From Hymenobacter canadensis (GTDB taxonomy: Bacteria; Bacteroidota; Bacteroidia; Cytophagales; Hymenobacteraceae), in contig NZ_CP114770.1 in assembly GCF_027359925.1 (NCBI RefSeq), positions 1-38,680 on the forward strand: DNA of 38,680 nucleotides, read 5' to 3'. The notes under the pieces were generated by a model that did not search any database, was not told the DNA's origin, and saw only the letters and a list, made by a program, of their open reading frames with translations. The position numbers and the translations under genes are program-made. Each line of letters opens with the position of its first letter. Position 1 is the stretch's first letter. This document shows, piece after piece, positions 25,840 through 33,276 of this stretch.

Positions 25840-28800
25840 TTAATTGGGCTGGGTAACGGTGTGCTCCCAGTTGAAAGCCAACAGGGCCTCTATATCAAAG
25901 CGGAGCGAGTCCTTGAGGGCGTCGTCGGAAAAGTCAAACTCGCCGTGCAGGTTGATGTGCTGCCAGCTCACGGGTGAACTCGCCGCGATGGCATCGGCCA
26001 CCGCCTGGCGCTCGGCCGCCGGGGCCTGAAAGAGATACTGGTTCAGGTACAGGCAATTCCAGCACACAATCACGTTTTGCACCACCTGTTTGCAGGCATT
26101 AGCGACCTGCTGTTCTTCCTTGCCGGCGTACGGAATCTGGCCGTTTTGGCCGTAGAACACGGCCCGCGCGAAGGTATGGGTGCTTTCGAGCTTATCCAAC
26201 TGGTCGTCGATGCGCTTGCGCAGGCTTTGGTCGTCCATGTAGCGGAGCAGAAACTCGGTGCGCACCACCCGGCCCAGCTCGCGCAGGGCTAGGTAGACAG
26301 GGTGCTGCTGCGAGTAGGAATTGAGTCGGCGCAGCAGCGTGGAAGCCGTGACGTGCTTTTGCTTGAGGCTCACCACCAGCCGCAGCAGCGTATCCCACTG
26401 GGCCTCGATTAGGCCCTGGTCAATGTACTTGACCGGGGCCAGGCCGTAGGCGCTCAGGTCGGGCACGTCCACGCCGGCAAAGGCGTAGAGCTGCTGGTCC
26501 TGAAAGGATTGGATGCGCGGCGCGAATTCAATCCCTAGCAAGGCGGTGAGGGCGAAGTTGACTTCCGTAAAGCCGTGGGTATCCGTGCTGTGGATGGTGG
26601 ACTCCACGACGTCGTTGTGCAGCAGGCCGTCGACCAAATAGGCGGCTTCGCGCTCGGACGAACTGAATGTGGTCGAGTAGAAGAGCCGGTGGCGGTCGTC
26701 GAGGAAGCCGTAGGAGACGATGCCCTTTTCCTGACCAAAATACTTGTACGAATGCGTGGCGTGAATCGAATCGACGGCCACGTAGTACTTCTGGCCATCG
26801 GAGGACGTGTGCACCGCTTCGGGGTGGCGTTGGAAGAGGCGGCTAACGGGCAGCTTGCCCGTCAGCGCGAGTACTGCATCGTTGGCCCGGCGCAGGTTGT
26901 CGAGCGAGAAATACCAGTTGACCGTGTTTTCCAGTGCGGACTGGGCCACGTGTTTGGTCGCGTGGGCCATGCGCGTCAGCCCCAGGTTGCAGCCGTAGGC
27001 CATGACCCCGGCGAAGAAGACCCGCTCGGCGGGACGAGGCGGACGGTTCCGGGGGCTCCAATGCGTGAGGCACTCGGTGAAGCGGCACTGCTGATTGACC
27101 GTGTGCAGCACCTCGTGCAGCGAAATCAGCCCCGGCCCGGGAAACAGCGGCCGCGCTACCGGGGCGTCCTCGTCCAGGGGCCGGGCGGGCGTCAGGAAGC
27201 GGGGGCGCCCATTGGCGCGCGCCCGCACGCCGGGGTTGGTGCCGGCGTCCAGCCGCTCACAGGTGCGGGCGAAAGCGGTGGCCAGTTTGGCTTGCCACTC
27301 GGCGAGCCAAGGCCCCGGCTCGCGCAGGTGCACGAGGTCCGTTTGCGCCAGCAACGCGTCCCGCTGCTGCTGCCAGGTGGCGGCCTCCAGCAGGTAGGTG
27401 TCGAAGGGGCGGTAGCGCAGCGAGTGGGCCAGGTTCAGCTTGCCGGCTTTCAGGTGGTCGGCTACGTGGCCGGCCAGCAGGGCCTTGTACAGGGAAACGG
27501 GGCTTCCGGCTTGCGCCAGGGCGGCCCGTTCCGCGGCTTTCAAAAAGGTCGTCGGGGGCTGAGCGTTCACCTGTCCATCCCGCGCCCGGTACTGGGCCAG
27601 GGCCTGCGCCAGCGGGCTATCGGCCGCGCCTTCGTAGGCCACGGTGCGTAAAATCTCGCCCAGCCGCCGCTGCAGGGCGCGCAAGCGCTCCTCTACGACC
27701 TGATAGTACGGGCCGATGCGGCTGCCCCCGCCTCCTTTGCGTAGCTGCTGCGCCGTGTGGCCCAGTTGCGCAAAATCTGCCACGGCCGGGGTTTGCAGCC
27801 AGGCCAGCAGGGCCGTCACCTTCTCCTCGTTGGTGCGCGCAAACGAAAAGGCCACTTCTTCCAACTGCGCCAGGGCTGCGCCGTGGCTGACCACCCCTTC
27901 CAGCACCTGGCGCAGCTGGCCGGCCGAGTCCTGCTGCTGGCGGTAGACGCGCTCCTGCGTTTCGCGCTGGGCGGCGTTGCGGTGGGTTTGCACGGCCTGC
28001 AGCAGCGTTTCGGTGAGCAGGTCGCCGACCTGGTAGTACTGGTAGACCACGAAGCAGAGCACCATCAGGTATTTTTTGTCGGCCTGCTGTTGCACCTGAA
28101 AAACCTGCGTCCGCTCGACGTAGCGGGCGTAGTAGCGCACGACCTCCTCCGATAAGTCTAGTGCCTGCACCACGGGGTACACCTGGGTGAACAGCGTCTG
28201 CAGCACGGCGTAGTCCTGCACATTGGCGCGGATAGCCATCGGGCGCATCACCTCCAGGCTGCGCTTGAGCGTGGTCAGGCGGTAGGGCCGGTGTGAATGG
28301 GCCGGGGCTTCCTCTTCCGTCGTAAACAAGGCGTCCAACTGCTGGCGCACGGCGGGTGTCAGGTGGTGGGCCAACTGCGTGGTGAGGTCCTGCTCGACCG
28401 TGCGGAAGGCCTCGGTGACCAGGACGGCCAGCGCCGCGTAGGTCGGCACTTCCCAGCGATGGGTGCGGATATAGTCGGCGGCGGAGTGAAATACGGCCAT
28501 CGGATTCATTTGCTGGCGGGCAAAATGCGTCACCTGCTGGCGCACGGCGGCTTCGACCTGCTCGAAGGGCGGCACCCCGAATTGCTGCAGAATCTGCTCC
28601 CGATGGTTAAAGCGGGTGACCTTGTCGTAGCGCGCCCATTCAACTGCTCTCAGGCGATAGCGCTGCTGCACGTACGCCTGGTCAGCCGCCAGGAACCGGT
28701 CAACGGGAAAGAAGCGGCCGGTCGCCTTGAAGTAGCCGACCTGCAGCACGAAGCCGCCCCGGCTGTGCGGGGTCAGCAACGTGGCCAGGAACCTGGTGGC

Positions 28801-28908
28801 CCAGTCGGGCAAGGCGAAGAAGAGCTGCCGCTGGGGGTGATTGAAAACAGGTGGCTGGTCGAAGGCGCGACGCTGGGTCGCGTCGAGTAAAGGCAAGTGG
28901 CGGGCCAT
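25840..28908 (-). CDS. tnpA: Tn3-family transposase TnpA
   Basis: 1022 aa from the ATG at 28908 (MARHLPLLDATQRRAF). The frame is open 47 codons further up, but that extension crosses the res palindrome and lacks family similarity. The length is close to the ~1000 aa usual for TnpA. The N-terminal part has the DUF4158-like start (LLDATQRRAFDQPP). The C-terminal DDE_Tnp_Tn3 domain includes VAVDSIHATHSYKYFG with an Asp at about residue 713 and STDTHGFTE with an Asp at about 776. It would catalyse replicative transposition by joining the terminal repeats to target DNA, giving cointegrates later resolved by TnpR. The stop codon lies inside the left terminal repeat. No frameshift or internal stop is seen, so the protein may be active. 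Confidence 0.95.
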   Translation of the reverse strand: MARHLPLLDATQRRAFDQPPVFNHPQRQLFFALPDWATRFLATLLTPHSRGGFVLQVGYFKATGRFFPVDRFLAADQAYVQQRYRLRAVEWARYDKVTRFNHREQILQQFGVPPFEQVEAAVRQQVTHFARQQMNPMAVFHSAADYIRTHRWEVPTYAALAVLVTEAFRTVEQDLTTQLAHHLTPAVRQQLDALFTTEEEAPAHSHRPYRLTTLKRSLEVMRPMAIRANVQDYAVLQTLFTQVYPVVQALDLSEEVVRYYARYVERTQVFQVQQQADKKYLMVLCFVVYQYYQVGDLLTETLLQAVQTHRNAAQRETQERVYRQQQDSAGQLRQVLEGVVSHGAALAQLEEVAFSFARTNEEKVTALLAWLQTPAVADFAQLGHTAQQLRKGGGGSRIGPYYQVVEERLRALQRRLGEILRTVAYEGAADSPLAQALAQYRARDGQVNAQPPTTFLKAAERAALAQAGSPVSLYKALLAGHVADHLKAGKLNLAHSLRYRPFDTYLLEAATWQQQRDALLAQTDLVHLREPGPWLAEWQAKLATAFARTCERLDAGTNPGVRARANGRPRFLTPARPLDEDAPVARPLFPGPGLISLHEVLHTVNQQCRFTECLTHWSPRNRPPRPAERVFFAGVMAYGCNLGLTRMAHATKHVAQSALENTVNWYFSLDNLRRANDAVLALTGKLPVSRLFQRHPEAVHTSSDGQKYYVAVDSIHATHSYKYFGQEKGIVSYGFLDDRHRLFYSTTFSSSEREAAYLVDGLLHNDVVESTIHSTDTHGFTEVNFALTALLGIEFAPRIQSFQDQQLYAFAGVDVPDLSAYGLAPVKYIDQGLIEAQWDTLLRLVVSLKQKHVTASTLLRRLNSYSQQHPVYLALRELGRVVRTEFLLRYMDDQSLRKRIDDQLDKLESTHTFARAVFYGQNGQIPYAGKEEQQVANACKQVVQNVIVCWNCLYLNQYLFQAPAAERQAVADAIAASSPVSWQHINLHGEFDFSDDALKDSLRFDIEALLAFNWEHTVTQPN

Positions 28909-28933
28909 GAGCAGGAAGTAAATCCTAAAAGTA

Positions 28934-29098
28934 GCCGGCTGACTTGTACAGCGAAACGAACGTATTTCTGTACAAGTCAGCCGGCAGCGCCCGCTGGCAT
29001 GAAGCCAAGCCAAAAAAAACCGATTTGGTACAGAAAACTTGTTCAGCAATCAAAGTACAATTAAGGATACCTTCGCAATGGTTAAACTGTACTTTGCC
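28934..29098. promoter_or_regulatory. putative res site between tnpA and tnpR
   Basis: A perfect 18-bp inverted repeat (28934-28951 and 28968-28985) contains CTTGTACAG/CTGTACAAG. Further GTACA-type half sites follow: TGGTACAG near 29026, AAAGTACAAT near 29053 and ACTGTACTTTG near 29086. Serine resolvases bind three subsites in such a divergent intergenic region, which also controls both promoters. Subsite borders are estimated. Confidence 0.6.
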
Positions 29099-29100
29099 CC

Positions 29101-29712
29101 ATGAAAATCGGCTACGCCCGCGTCTCGACCCGCGACCAGAACCTGGAATTGCAACTTGATGCCCTGACTAAAGCGGGCTGCGAAACTATCTACCAGGAAA
29201 AGGTATCCGGGGCCAGCGCCAGCCGCCCGGAACTCGAGCGGCTGCTGACGCAGCTGCGCACCGGCGACACGGTCTACATCTACAAGCTCGACCGCCTGGG
29301 GCGCTCGCTCAAACACCTGCTGCAGGTGGTGGGCGACTTCCAGCAGCTGGGCGTGGGCTTGGTATCCCTCACTGACGCCATCAACACCACCTCCGCCCAG
29401 GGCCGGCTCGTGTTTAACCTGTTTGCGTCGCTGGCCGAGTTCGAGCGGGAGCTGATTCGCGAGCGTACCTACGCCGGGCTGGCCGCAGCCCGCGCCCGGG
29501 GCCGGGTGGGCGGCCGCCAGCGGGGCCTCTCGGAGCAGGCCGAACGCACGGCCATCATCGCCGAAACACTCTACCGCGAGCAGCAACTTGGCGTCAACGA
29601 GATTGCTCAGCGCCTGCACATCTCCAAGGTCACCCTTTATAAGTACTTACGCCACCGAAAAGTGGTCATACATGCCCACCGAAAGACAGCAGCTGCTAAG
29701 GCCACCGATTAA
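29101..29712 (+). CDS. tnpR: serine resolvase/invertase TnpR
   Basis: 203 aa. It starts MKIGYARVSTRDQNLELQLD, with the catalytic Ser at residue 9 in the ARVST motif. It continues with YKLDRLGRSLKHL (active-site Arg region) and FASLAEFERELIRERTYAGL (dimer helix E) and ends with a Hin-type helix-turn-helix (NEIAQRLHISKVTLYKYLR). It resolves Tn3-type cointegrates at res. The gene is divergent from tnpA across the putative res region, and its stop lies in the right terminal repeat. The C-terminal extension after the helix-turn-helix is short and basic. It could act as an invertase, but position favours resolution. Confidence 0.95.
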   Translation: MKIGYARVSTRDQNLELQLDALTKAGCETIYQEKVSGASASRPELERLLTQLRTGDTVYIYKLDRLGRSLKHLLQVVGDFQQLGVGLVSLTDAINTTSAQGRLVFNLFASLAEFERELIRERTYAGLAAARARGRVGGRQRGLSEQAERTAIIAETLYREQQLGVNEIAQRLHISKVTLYKYLRHRKVVIHAHRKTAAAKATD

Positions 29713-29744
29713 CTTTTGTACCAAACTTTTAACCAAGGCCGCCT

Positions 29745-30257
29745 ATGAAAGCACTCTTCTTCGCGGGCCTGCTGGTCCTTGGCTTGCGTGCTCACGGCCA
29801 AGTCCCGACTCCGACTCAGCGTGCGGCTCTAGCGTAAGCCGTGCGCGCGTGACCGCCGTATGGCCGCAGCAGGGGACCGGATTGCGCGCACGGCGCCTTA
29901 CGCCTTTATCGGGCGATCCCTGATCGGCAAGACCCGGCCTGACCGAATGAGCCGTTGGTACCAGAGCACCGTGCTGCAGGTGGTGGAAGTGCTACGCGGG
30001 GTGCCAGGGCACGTTCCCGGCACGGTGGTCATAACGGACACCGTACTCTCCTCGCCCACCCGCCTGCCCGGTCAGCTGCCCACGGCCCAGGAACTCTGAG
30101 GAGATATGGGGCGGGACGGGTATGAATCCGGCACGTGGGGCATGTACTTTGGCCAGCCTTCGTCCTTACTGGGCCAGCGACTCAGTCCCTAACCGATAAC
30201 TGTCTGCGTCTGCGCTGGTACGCGGCCAACGCGAGGCTTCAAACCAACGTCGGCTGA
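29745..30257 (+). pseudogene. decayed secreted-protein gene at the transposon's right edge
   Basis: The ATG at 29745 opens a good signal peptide (MKALFFAGLLVLGLRAHGQ), but the frame stops at codon 31. The reading then continues in the +1 frame from about 29860 with RIARTAPYAFIGRSLIGK and YQSTVLQVVEVLRG. This resembles the N-terminal part of Bacteroidota secreted proteins with APYVFEG...STVVEV..VFRG-like motifs. That frame has a TGA at 30097 and a TAA at 30190. A further piece (NCLRLRWYAANARLQ) lies in a third frame, ending at 30257. The first two bases of the ATG are part of the GCCTAT duplication, so the transposon landed on the start codon. The decay may date from that event. Confidence 0.65.
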
Positions 30258-30957
30258 GTGTTGGGGTCCGACGGGTGCAGCCAGAAAACTAGCCTGGCGG
30301 GATTAGATCAGCGCTTTGCTTTGGGCTACCACTCTCTTAACCACTTCGAGACCCATCTTTAAACCACGTCCCCAGAGTATCCAGTCTAGCTAGACCACCT
30401 CATTTTTCTACTTGCGATGGATGCGCCCATTACTGCCAAACCAGAGAGACACCTCTAGTGATAAAATCAAGGCGTGGTCAATTTGTAGCACCACCTTTCG
30501 TGTTTCTAACTAGACCAGAAAAAGCGTATCTAAAAAACGACTTTTTATCAGTCAAACCTCCAGCAAAGGCACGTCTGAATAGCTCATTTTCACTAGAAAC
30601 AAGTACGTATCTACGCACGACTGATGAAAAGTCGTTTTTACGTTCCGTCAAGATTTCACAGATGTTAGTGTGGTAATCAGGATTATGTAGTGAAAGTGTA
30701 TGAAGTAAGAAGCCGCAAACAATAAAATCATTAAAGCACAATTTGGTATTAAAATAGTGCAATCACTCGATCCGGTTTTGGACTTCTTTGTGCTTTCCGT
30801 TTTGCTGCTTTTTCTTGGGCACTTTGGGTATGTACCACCGCACTTACAAGCTAAAGTTTGTGCTCGCGCATGAATCAACAACTTGTGTATTTTTAGGTAT
30901 TTGTCTATTTGCAGGGTCTGTAACATTTTGATACACTGCTGCTTAAGGCACTTGTAA
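30258..30957. other. gene-free region left of the origin, with two outlying iterons
   Basis: No gene is supported. Two copies of the origin iteron lie here: a direct one at about 30534-30552 (ACGACTTTTTATCAGT) and an inverted one with one mismatch at 30620-30639 (ACTGATGAAAAGTCGT). The open frames at 30458-30676 and 30478-30762 overlap on opposite strands, contain the iterons and are not credible. The DNA is AT-rich from 30500 on. Confidence 0.5.
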
Positions 30958-31069
30958 ACGACTTTTTATCAGTTAAAAACGACTTTTTATCAGTGAGCAA
31001 CTACTTTTTATCAGTTAAAAACGACTTTTTATCAGTCATATCGAAGGTCAACTACTACCTTTTATCAGT
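30958..31069 (+). repeat. iteron array, probable replication origin
   Basis: Five direct copies of the 16-bp core ACGACTTTTTATCAGT or close variants start at 30958, 30979, 31000, 31021 and 31054. The first four are spaced exactly 21 bp (two helical turns), so bound initiators would lie on one DNA face; the last is 33 bp on. AT-rich linkers (TAAAA) separate them. The array lies 73 bp upstream of the Rep_3-type initiator gene, the classical layout of iteron plasmids. Confidence 0.9.
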
Positions 31070-31114
31070 TAAAAACGCCCTGCAAAAACCAGTGTAGTTT
31101 TTCGACTCTTTTCC

Positions 31115-31122
31115 TATATTTG
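31115..31122 (+). promoter_or_regulatory. candidate -7 box of the rep gene
   Basis: TATATTTG matches the Bacteroidota -7 consensus TAnnTTTG exactly and lies 19 bp before the rep ATG. No clear -33 TTTG is seen at the usual distance. It is next to the iterons, so initiator binding could repress it. Confidence 0.45.
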
Positions 31123-31141
31123 CTTTCTATCCCACCTTGCT

Positions 31142-32080
31142 ATGGATCAATCCGAATCACTGGAAGTCAGGCAACATAACGCCATTACCACGGCGCGATA
31201 TGACTATACGGCCTGTCAACTGGACCTCTTGTTCTTCCTGCTTTCCAAGCTTCGTAGAGAAGACCTGCCCAATCAGGAATACCAGATCCACATGAACGAG
31301 GTGGTGGCCATGACGGGTAGGGAATGGCACTACAAGCAGCTCCGGGAAGCGACTGAGTCCATGGGCTCGCGAATGTTCGAGGTGGAGAACGAGCAGTCGT
31401 ACGTGCAACTCTGGATGTTTCAGAAGGTCGAGTACGTCAAGGGCCAGGGCTTTCTGCGCATTCGTCTTTCGGAGGATATCCGGCCCTACCTGTTCGAGCT
31501 GAAAAATAACTTCACTTCCTTTCAGCTATTCTCGGCCCTGAAGATCTCGAGCAAGTATGCCAAGCGCATCTATCAGATGGCTTCGCAGTGGAAGGATATT
31601 GGAGAAACCAAGACGTACGATCTGGATGAGTTCAAGCTGATGCTGCGGCTTAAGGATCCGAAAGGCAAAGAGCCCGAGCAGTTCCAACGCATCAGCGACC
31701 TGAAGTCGAAAGTCCTGGATATTGCCGTGCGCCAGATCAACGAGAACACGGAACTCAAGATCGGCTACACGCTGCTCAAGCAAGGCCGCTCCTTCCATGC
31801 CGTGCGCTTCTACGTGACCAAGCAGCAACCCAAGCAGCTGCCGATTCCTTTCGAGGAATCACCGGAGCAGGCCAAAGTCCTGATGGCACGCCGGCATCTG
31901 GAGTCACTCGGCATAAAAGACCCGAAGCTGGTGGCGCAGATCATAGGGGATGAGAACCTCGTAAACGAACTGTTCAAATTCATGTACCGCCTCAAGACCG
32001 ACAAGATCAAAGCCGACAAGAACCCAGCTGGCTTGCTGCTGACAGTGCTTGGGCTCAAGTCCTCGGCCAAGACCACGTAA
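31142..32080 (+). CDS. repB: Rep_3-family plasmid replication initiator
   Basis: 312 aa. The N-terminal half has the order typical of RepB/Rep_3 initiators (PF01051): QHNAITTARYDYTACQLDLL, then YQIHMNEVVAMTG and YKQLREATESMGSRMF, forming the first winged helix. The second winged helix includes FTSFQLFSALKISSKYAKRI and DLDEFKLMLRLKD, ending near FHAVRFYV at about residue 230. The extra C-terminal ~80 residues are helical and basic. Such proteins bind iterons as monomers to open the origin and act as dimers to limit copy number. Five iterons lie directly upstream. The ATG at 31142 follows a good -7 box. A 96-aa gene follows after 26 bp and then fic, probably in one transcript. Confidence 0.93.
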   Translation: MDQSESLEVRQHNAITTARYDYTACQLDLLFFLLSKLRREDLPNQEYQIHMNEVVAMTGREWHYKQLREATESMGSRMFEVENEQSYVQLWMFQKVEYVKGQGFLRIRLSEDIRPYLFELKNNFTSFQLFSALKISSKYAKRIYQMASQWKDIGETKTYDLDEFKLMLRLKDPKGKEPEQFQRISDLKSKVLDIAVRQINENTELKIGYTLLKQGRSFHAVRFYVTKQQPKQLPIPFEESPEQAKVLMARRHLESLGIKDPKLVAQIIGDENLVNELFKFMYRLKTDKIKADKNPAGLLLTVLGLKSSAKTT

Positions 32081-32106
32081 TCTCTGGCCTTCTCCCCTAC
32101 CCTACC

Positions 32107-32397
32107 ATGACTGCGCACAACCAAGAAGCCTATCGCGTGCTTAGAGCCTATCTGACGCACTTACTGACCGATCCACGGGACAAAGCCTTGGAGGATGTCC
32201 CAGCGCCGCTACGTGCCAGCGTAGAGGCCTTCCTGCTGGGCAAGACGGTCTACCACGATGCGGCCGACCGTCCCATCATCTACGCGCACGATTTAGCAGC
32301 CTGGGCCCACCAAGTGATTCATGTGTCGGGACTGGAGTATCCGGTGTCGCTAGCCACCATAGACGTCGACAGCCTGCGCCAGGCCATGGCCGCATGA
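32107..32397 (+). CDS. hypothetical 96-aa protein between rep and fic
   Basis: I do not recognise a domain. The protein is helical and acidic with no signal peptide: AYRVLRAYLTHLLTDPRDKA, PAPLRASVEAFLLGKTVYHD and DLAAWAHQVIHVSGLEYPVS. Its stop overlaps the fic start (ATGA at 32394-32397), so the two are translationally coupled. That arrangement often marks a toxin-antitoxin pair. However, the Fic protein has its own inhibitory motif, so this gene need not be the antitoxin; it may be a target adaptor or regulator. It begins 26 bp after rep. Confidence 0.7.
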   Translation: MTAHNQEAYRVLRAYLTHLLTDPRDKALEDVPAPLRASVEAFLLGKTVYHDAADRPIIYAHDLAAWAHQVIHVSGLEYPVSLATIDVDSLRQAMAA

Positions 32398-33164
32398 GTG
32401 AGTGGAAGGAGATTGAGCGTCTGACGGCCTTAGTGCAACAGCTCCCCGAGGTGGACAGACTATCGCGTCAGCAGTTGAACCATGTGCTGGTATCGGCACA
32501 CTCGACGATGATCGAGGGCTCACGGGTAACGGTGCAGTCGGCCTTCGACTTCCTGGTAAGAGAGGAAGCCGTTATCGACCCAACGCTTCCGTGGGACGGC
32601 TACGATATGCTTACCGATCATGCCCAGGCATTGGACCTGGCATTGCAGCGGGCCGACGAGCGGCAGTTGCCCTCCCCTGCTCTGCTACAGGAGTTGGCCG
32701 GCGCCGTGATGCGCACGACCGGACTGCGAACCAACAGCATTTTGGGCAGCACCGACGCTTCCCGCGGCGACTTCCGCGTCGATAAGGTATCCATCATGGG
32801 GGCCAGTTCGTTTCCCAACGCGCAGAAAGTACCCGTCTTGGTAGAGCAGCTTACCCGGCAACTACGGCAACGCATGGGCGCCGCCGTCACGCTACAGGAG
32901 CAATTGCATGTCGCCTTCGACGCCCATCAGCAGCTGGTGAGTATCCATCCCTTTAACGATGGTAATGGCCGTACCTCTCGTCTGTTGATGAACTTCATCC
33001 AGCATTACTTCAGCCAACCCCTCACCGTGGTATTTCGGGAAGACAAGAAGGAATACTTCGCAGCCTTGGAAAACAGCCGGCGCACAGATGATCTGGAGGT
33101 CTTCCAGGAATTCATGACAATTCAGCATCTTAAATCGCTGACACACCAACTATTAAAACCATAG
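32394..33164 (+). CDS. fic: class II Fic protein (AMP transferase family)
   Basis: 256 aa. The catalytic Fic motif HPFNDGNGRTSR starts at His185 and fits the HPFx(D/E)GN(G/K)R consensus, with the catalytic His and the phosphate-binding GNGR loop intact. The inhibitory helix motif (S/T)xxxE(G/N) is present in the N-terminal part as STMIEG (Ser37, Glu41, Gly42), which makes this a class II, self-inhibited enzyme. Such proteins transfer AMP or another nucleotide to target side chains; the target here is unknown. It is last in the rep-96aa-fic run and is followed after 1 bp by a 19-bp perfect hairpin. It may be a stability or host-interaction gene of the plasmid. Confidence 0.92.
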   Translation: MSEWKEIERLTALVQQLPEVDRLSRQQLNHVLVSAHSTMIEGSRVTVQSAFDFLVREEAVIDPTLPWDGYDMLTDHAQALDLALQRADERQLPSPALLQELAGAVMRTTGLRTNSILGSTDASRGDFRVDKVSIMGASSFPNAQKVPVLVEQLTRQLRQRMGAAVTLQEQLHVAFDAHQQLVSIHPFNDGNGRTSRLLMNFIQHYFSQPLTVVFREDKKEYFAALENSRRTDDLEVFQEFMTIQHLKSLTHQLLKP

Positions 33165-33165
33165 T

Positions 33166-33211
33166 TTACAACTGGAAGCACAACCAATTATAGTTGTGCT
33201 TCCAGTTGTAA
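33166..33211 (+). terminator. 19-bp perfect hairpin after fic
   Basis: The arms 33166-33184 (TTACAACTGGAAGCACAAC) and 33193-33211 are exact reverse complements with an 8-base loop. It starts one base after the fic stop. The T-tract after it is weak, so it may stop transcription poorly or protect the transcript end. Both arms contain ACAACT/AGTTGT, the motif repeated around parA, so a DNA-binding role is possible too. Confidence 0.65.
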
Positions 33212-33276
33212 TATTTGATCGGAATACATTCGATTAGTGGGTACCTCCTTCACGAGTAGGCCTTCTTAGAAGCTGT

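Larger units (their letters stand above)
17573..29740. mobile_element. 12.2-kb Tn3-type transposable unit carrying the giant FG-GAP gene
   Basis: The left end (17573) and right end (29740) both show the 20-bp GGCCTTGGTTAAAAGTTTGG repeat in inverted orientation, and 30 of the first 32 bases agree. The six bases directly outside are GCCTAT on both sides (17567-17572 and 29741-29746), as expected for a target-site duplication; Tn3 elements usually duplicate 5 bp and sometimes 6. Inside are a diverged tnpA remnant at the left end, palindromic repeats, the 2350-aa FG-GAP gene, and a complete inner transposon (25812-29740) whose own left flank (ATACC) does not match the right flank. This suggests that the whole 12.2-kb unit, not only the inner one, was inserted here. 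The boundaries are seen; the history is inferred. Confidence 0.7.
25812..29740. mobile_element. Tn3-family transposon (tnpA/tnpR), apparently intact
   Basis: This 3929-bp element is bounded by terminal repeats at 25812-25843 and 29709-29740, which agree at 30 of 32 bases. It contains only a leftward tnpA and a rightward tnpR with a putative res region between them. Both genes end within the terminal repeats, a very compact design. The five bases outside its left end (ATACC) and right end (GCCTA) differ, so this inner unit alone was not inserted as a simple transposon here. The left end of the outer unit at 17573 gives the matching flanks. Confidence 0.88.

Noticed and set aside
26575..28890. 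Plus-strand frames of 132 to 358 codons opposite tnpA
   Set aside because: Antisense shadows of an intact, well-recognised transposase; no family features.
28909..29049. 47-residue N-terminal extension of TnpA
   Set aside because: It would run through the res palindrome; TnpA family proteins start near the MARHLPLLDA position.
30458..30926. Overlapping frames on both strands left of the origin
   Set aside because: They contain iterons, have poor composition and no recognisable protein features.
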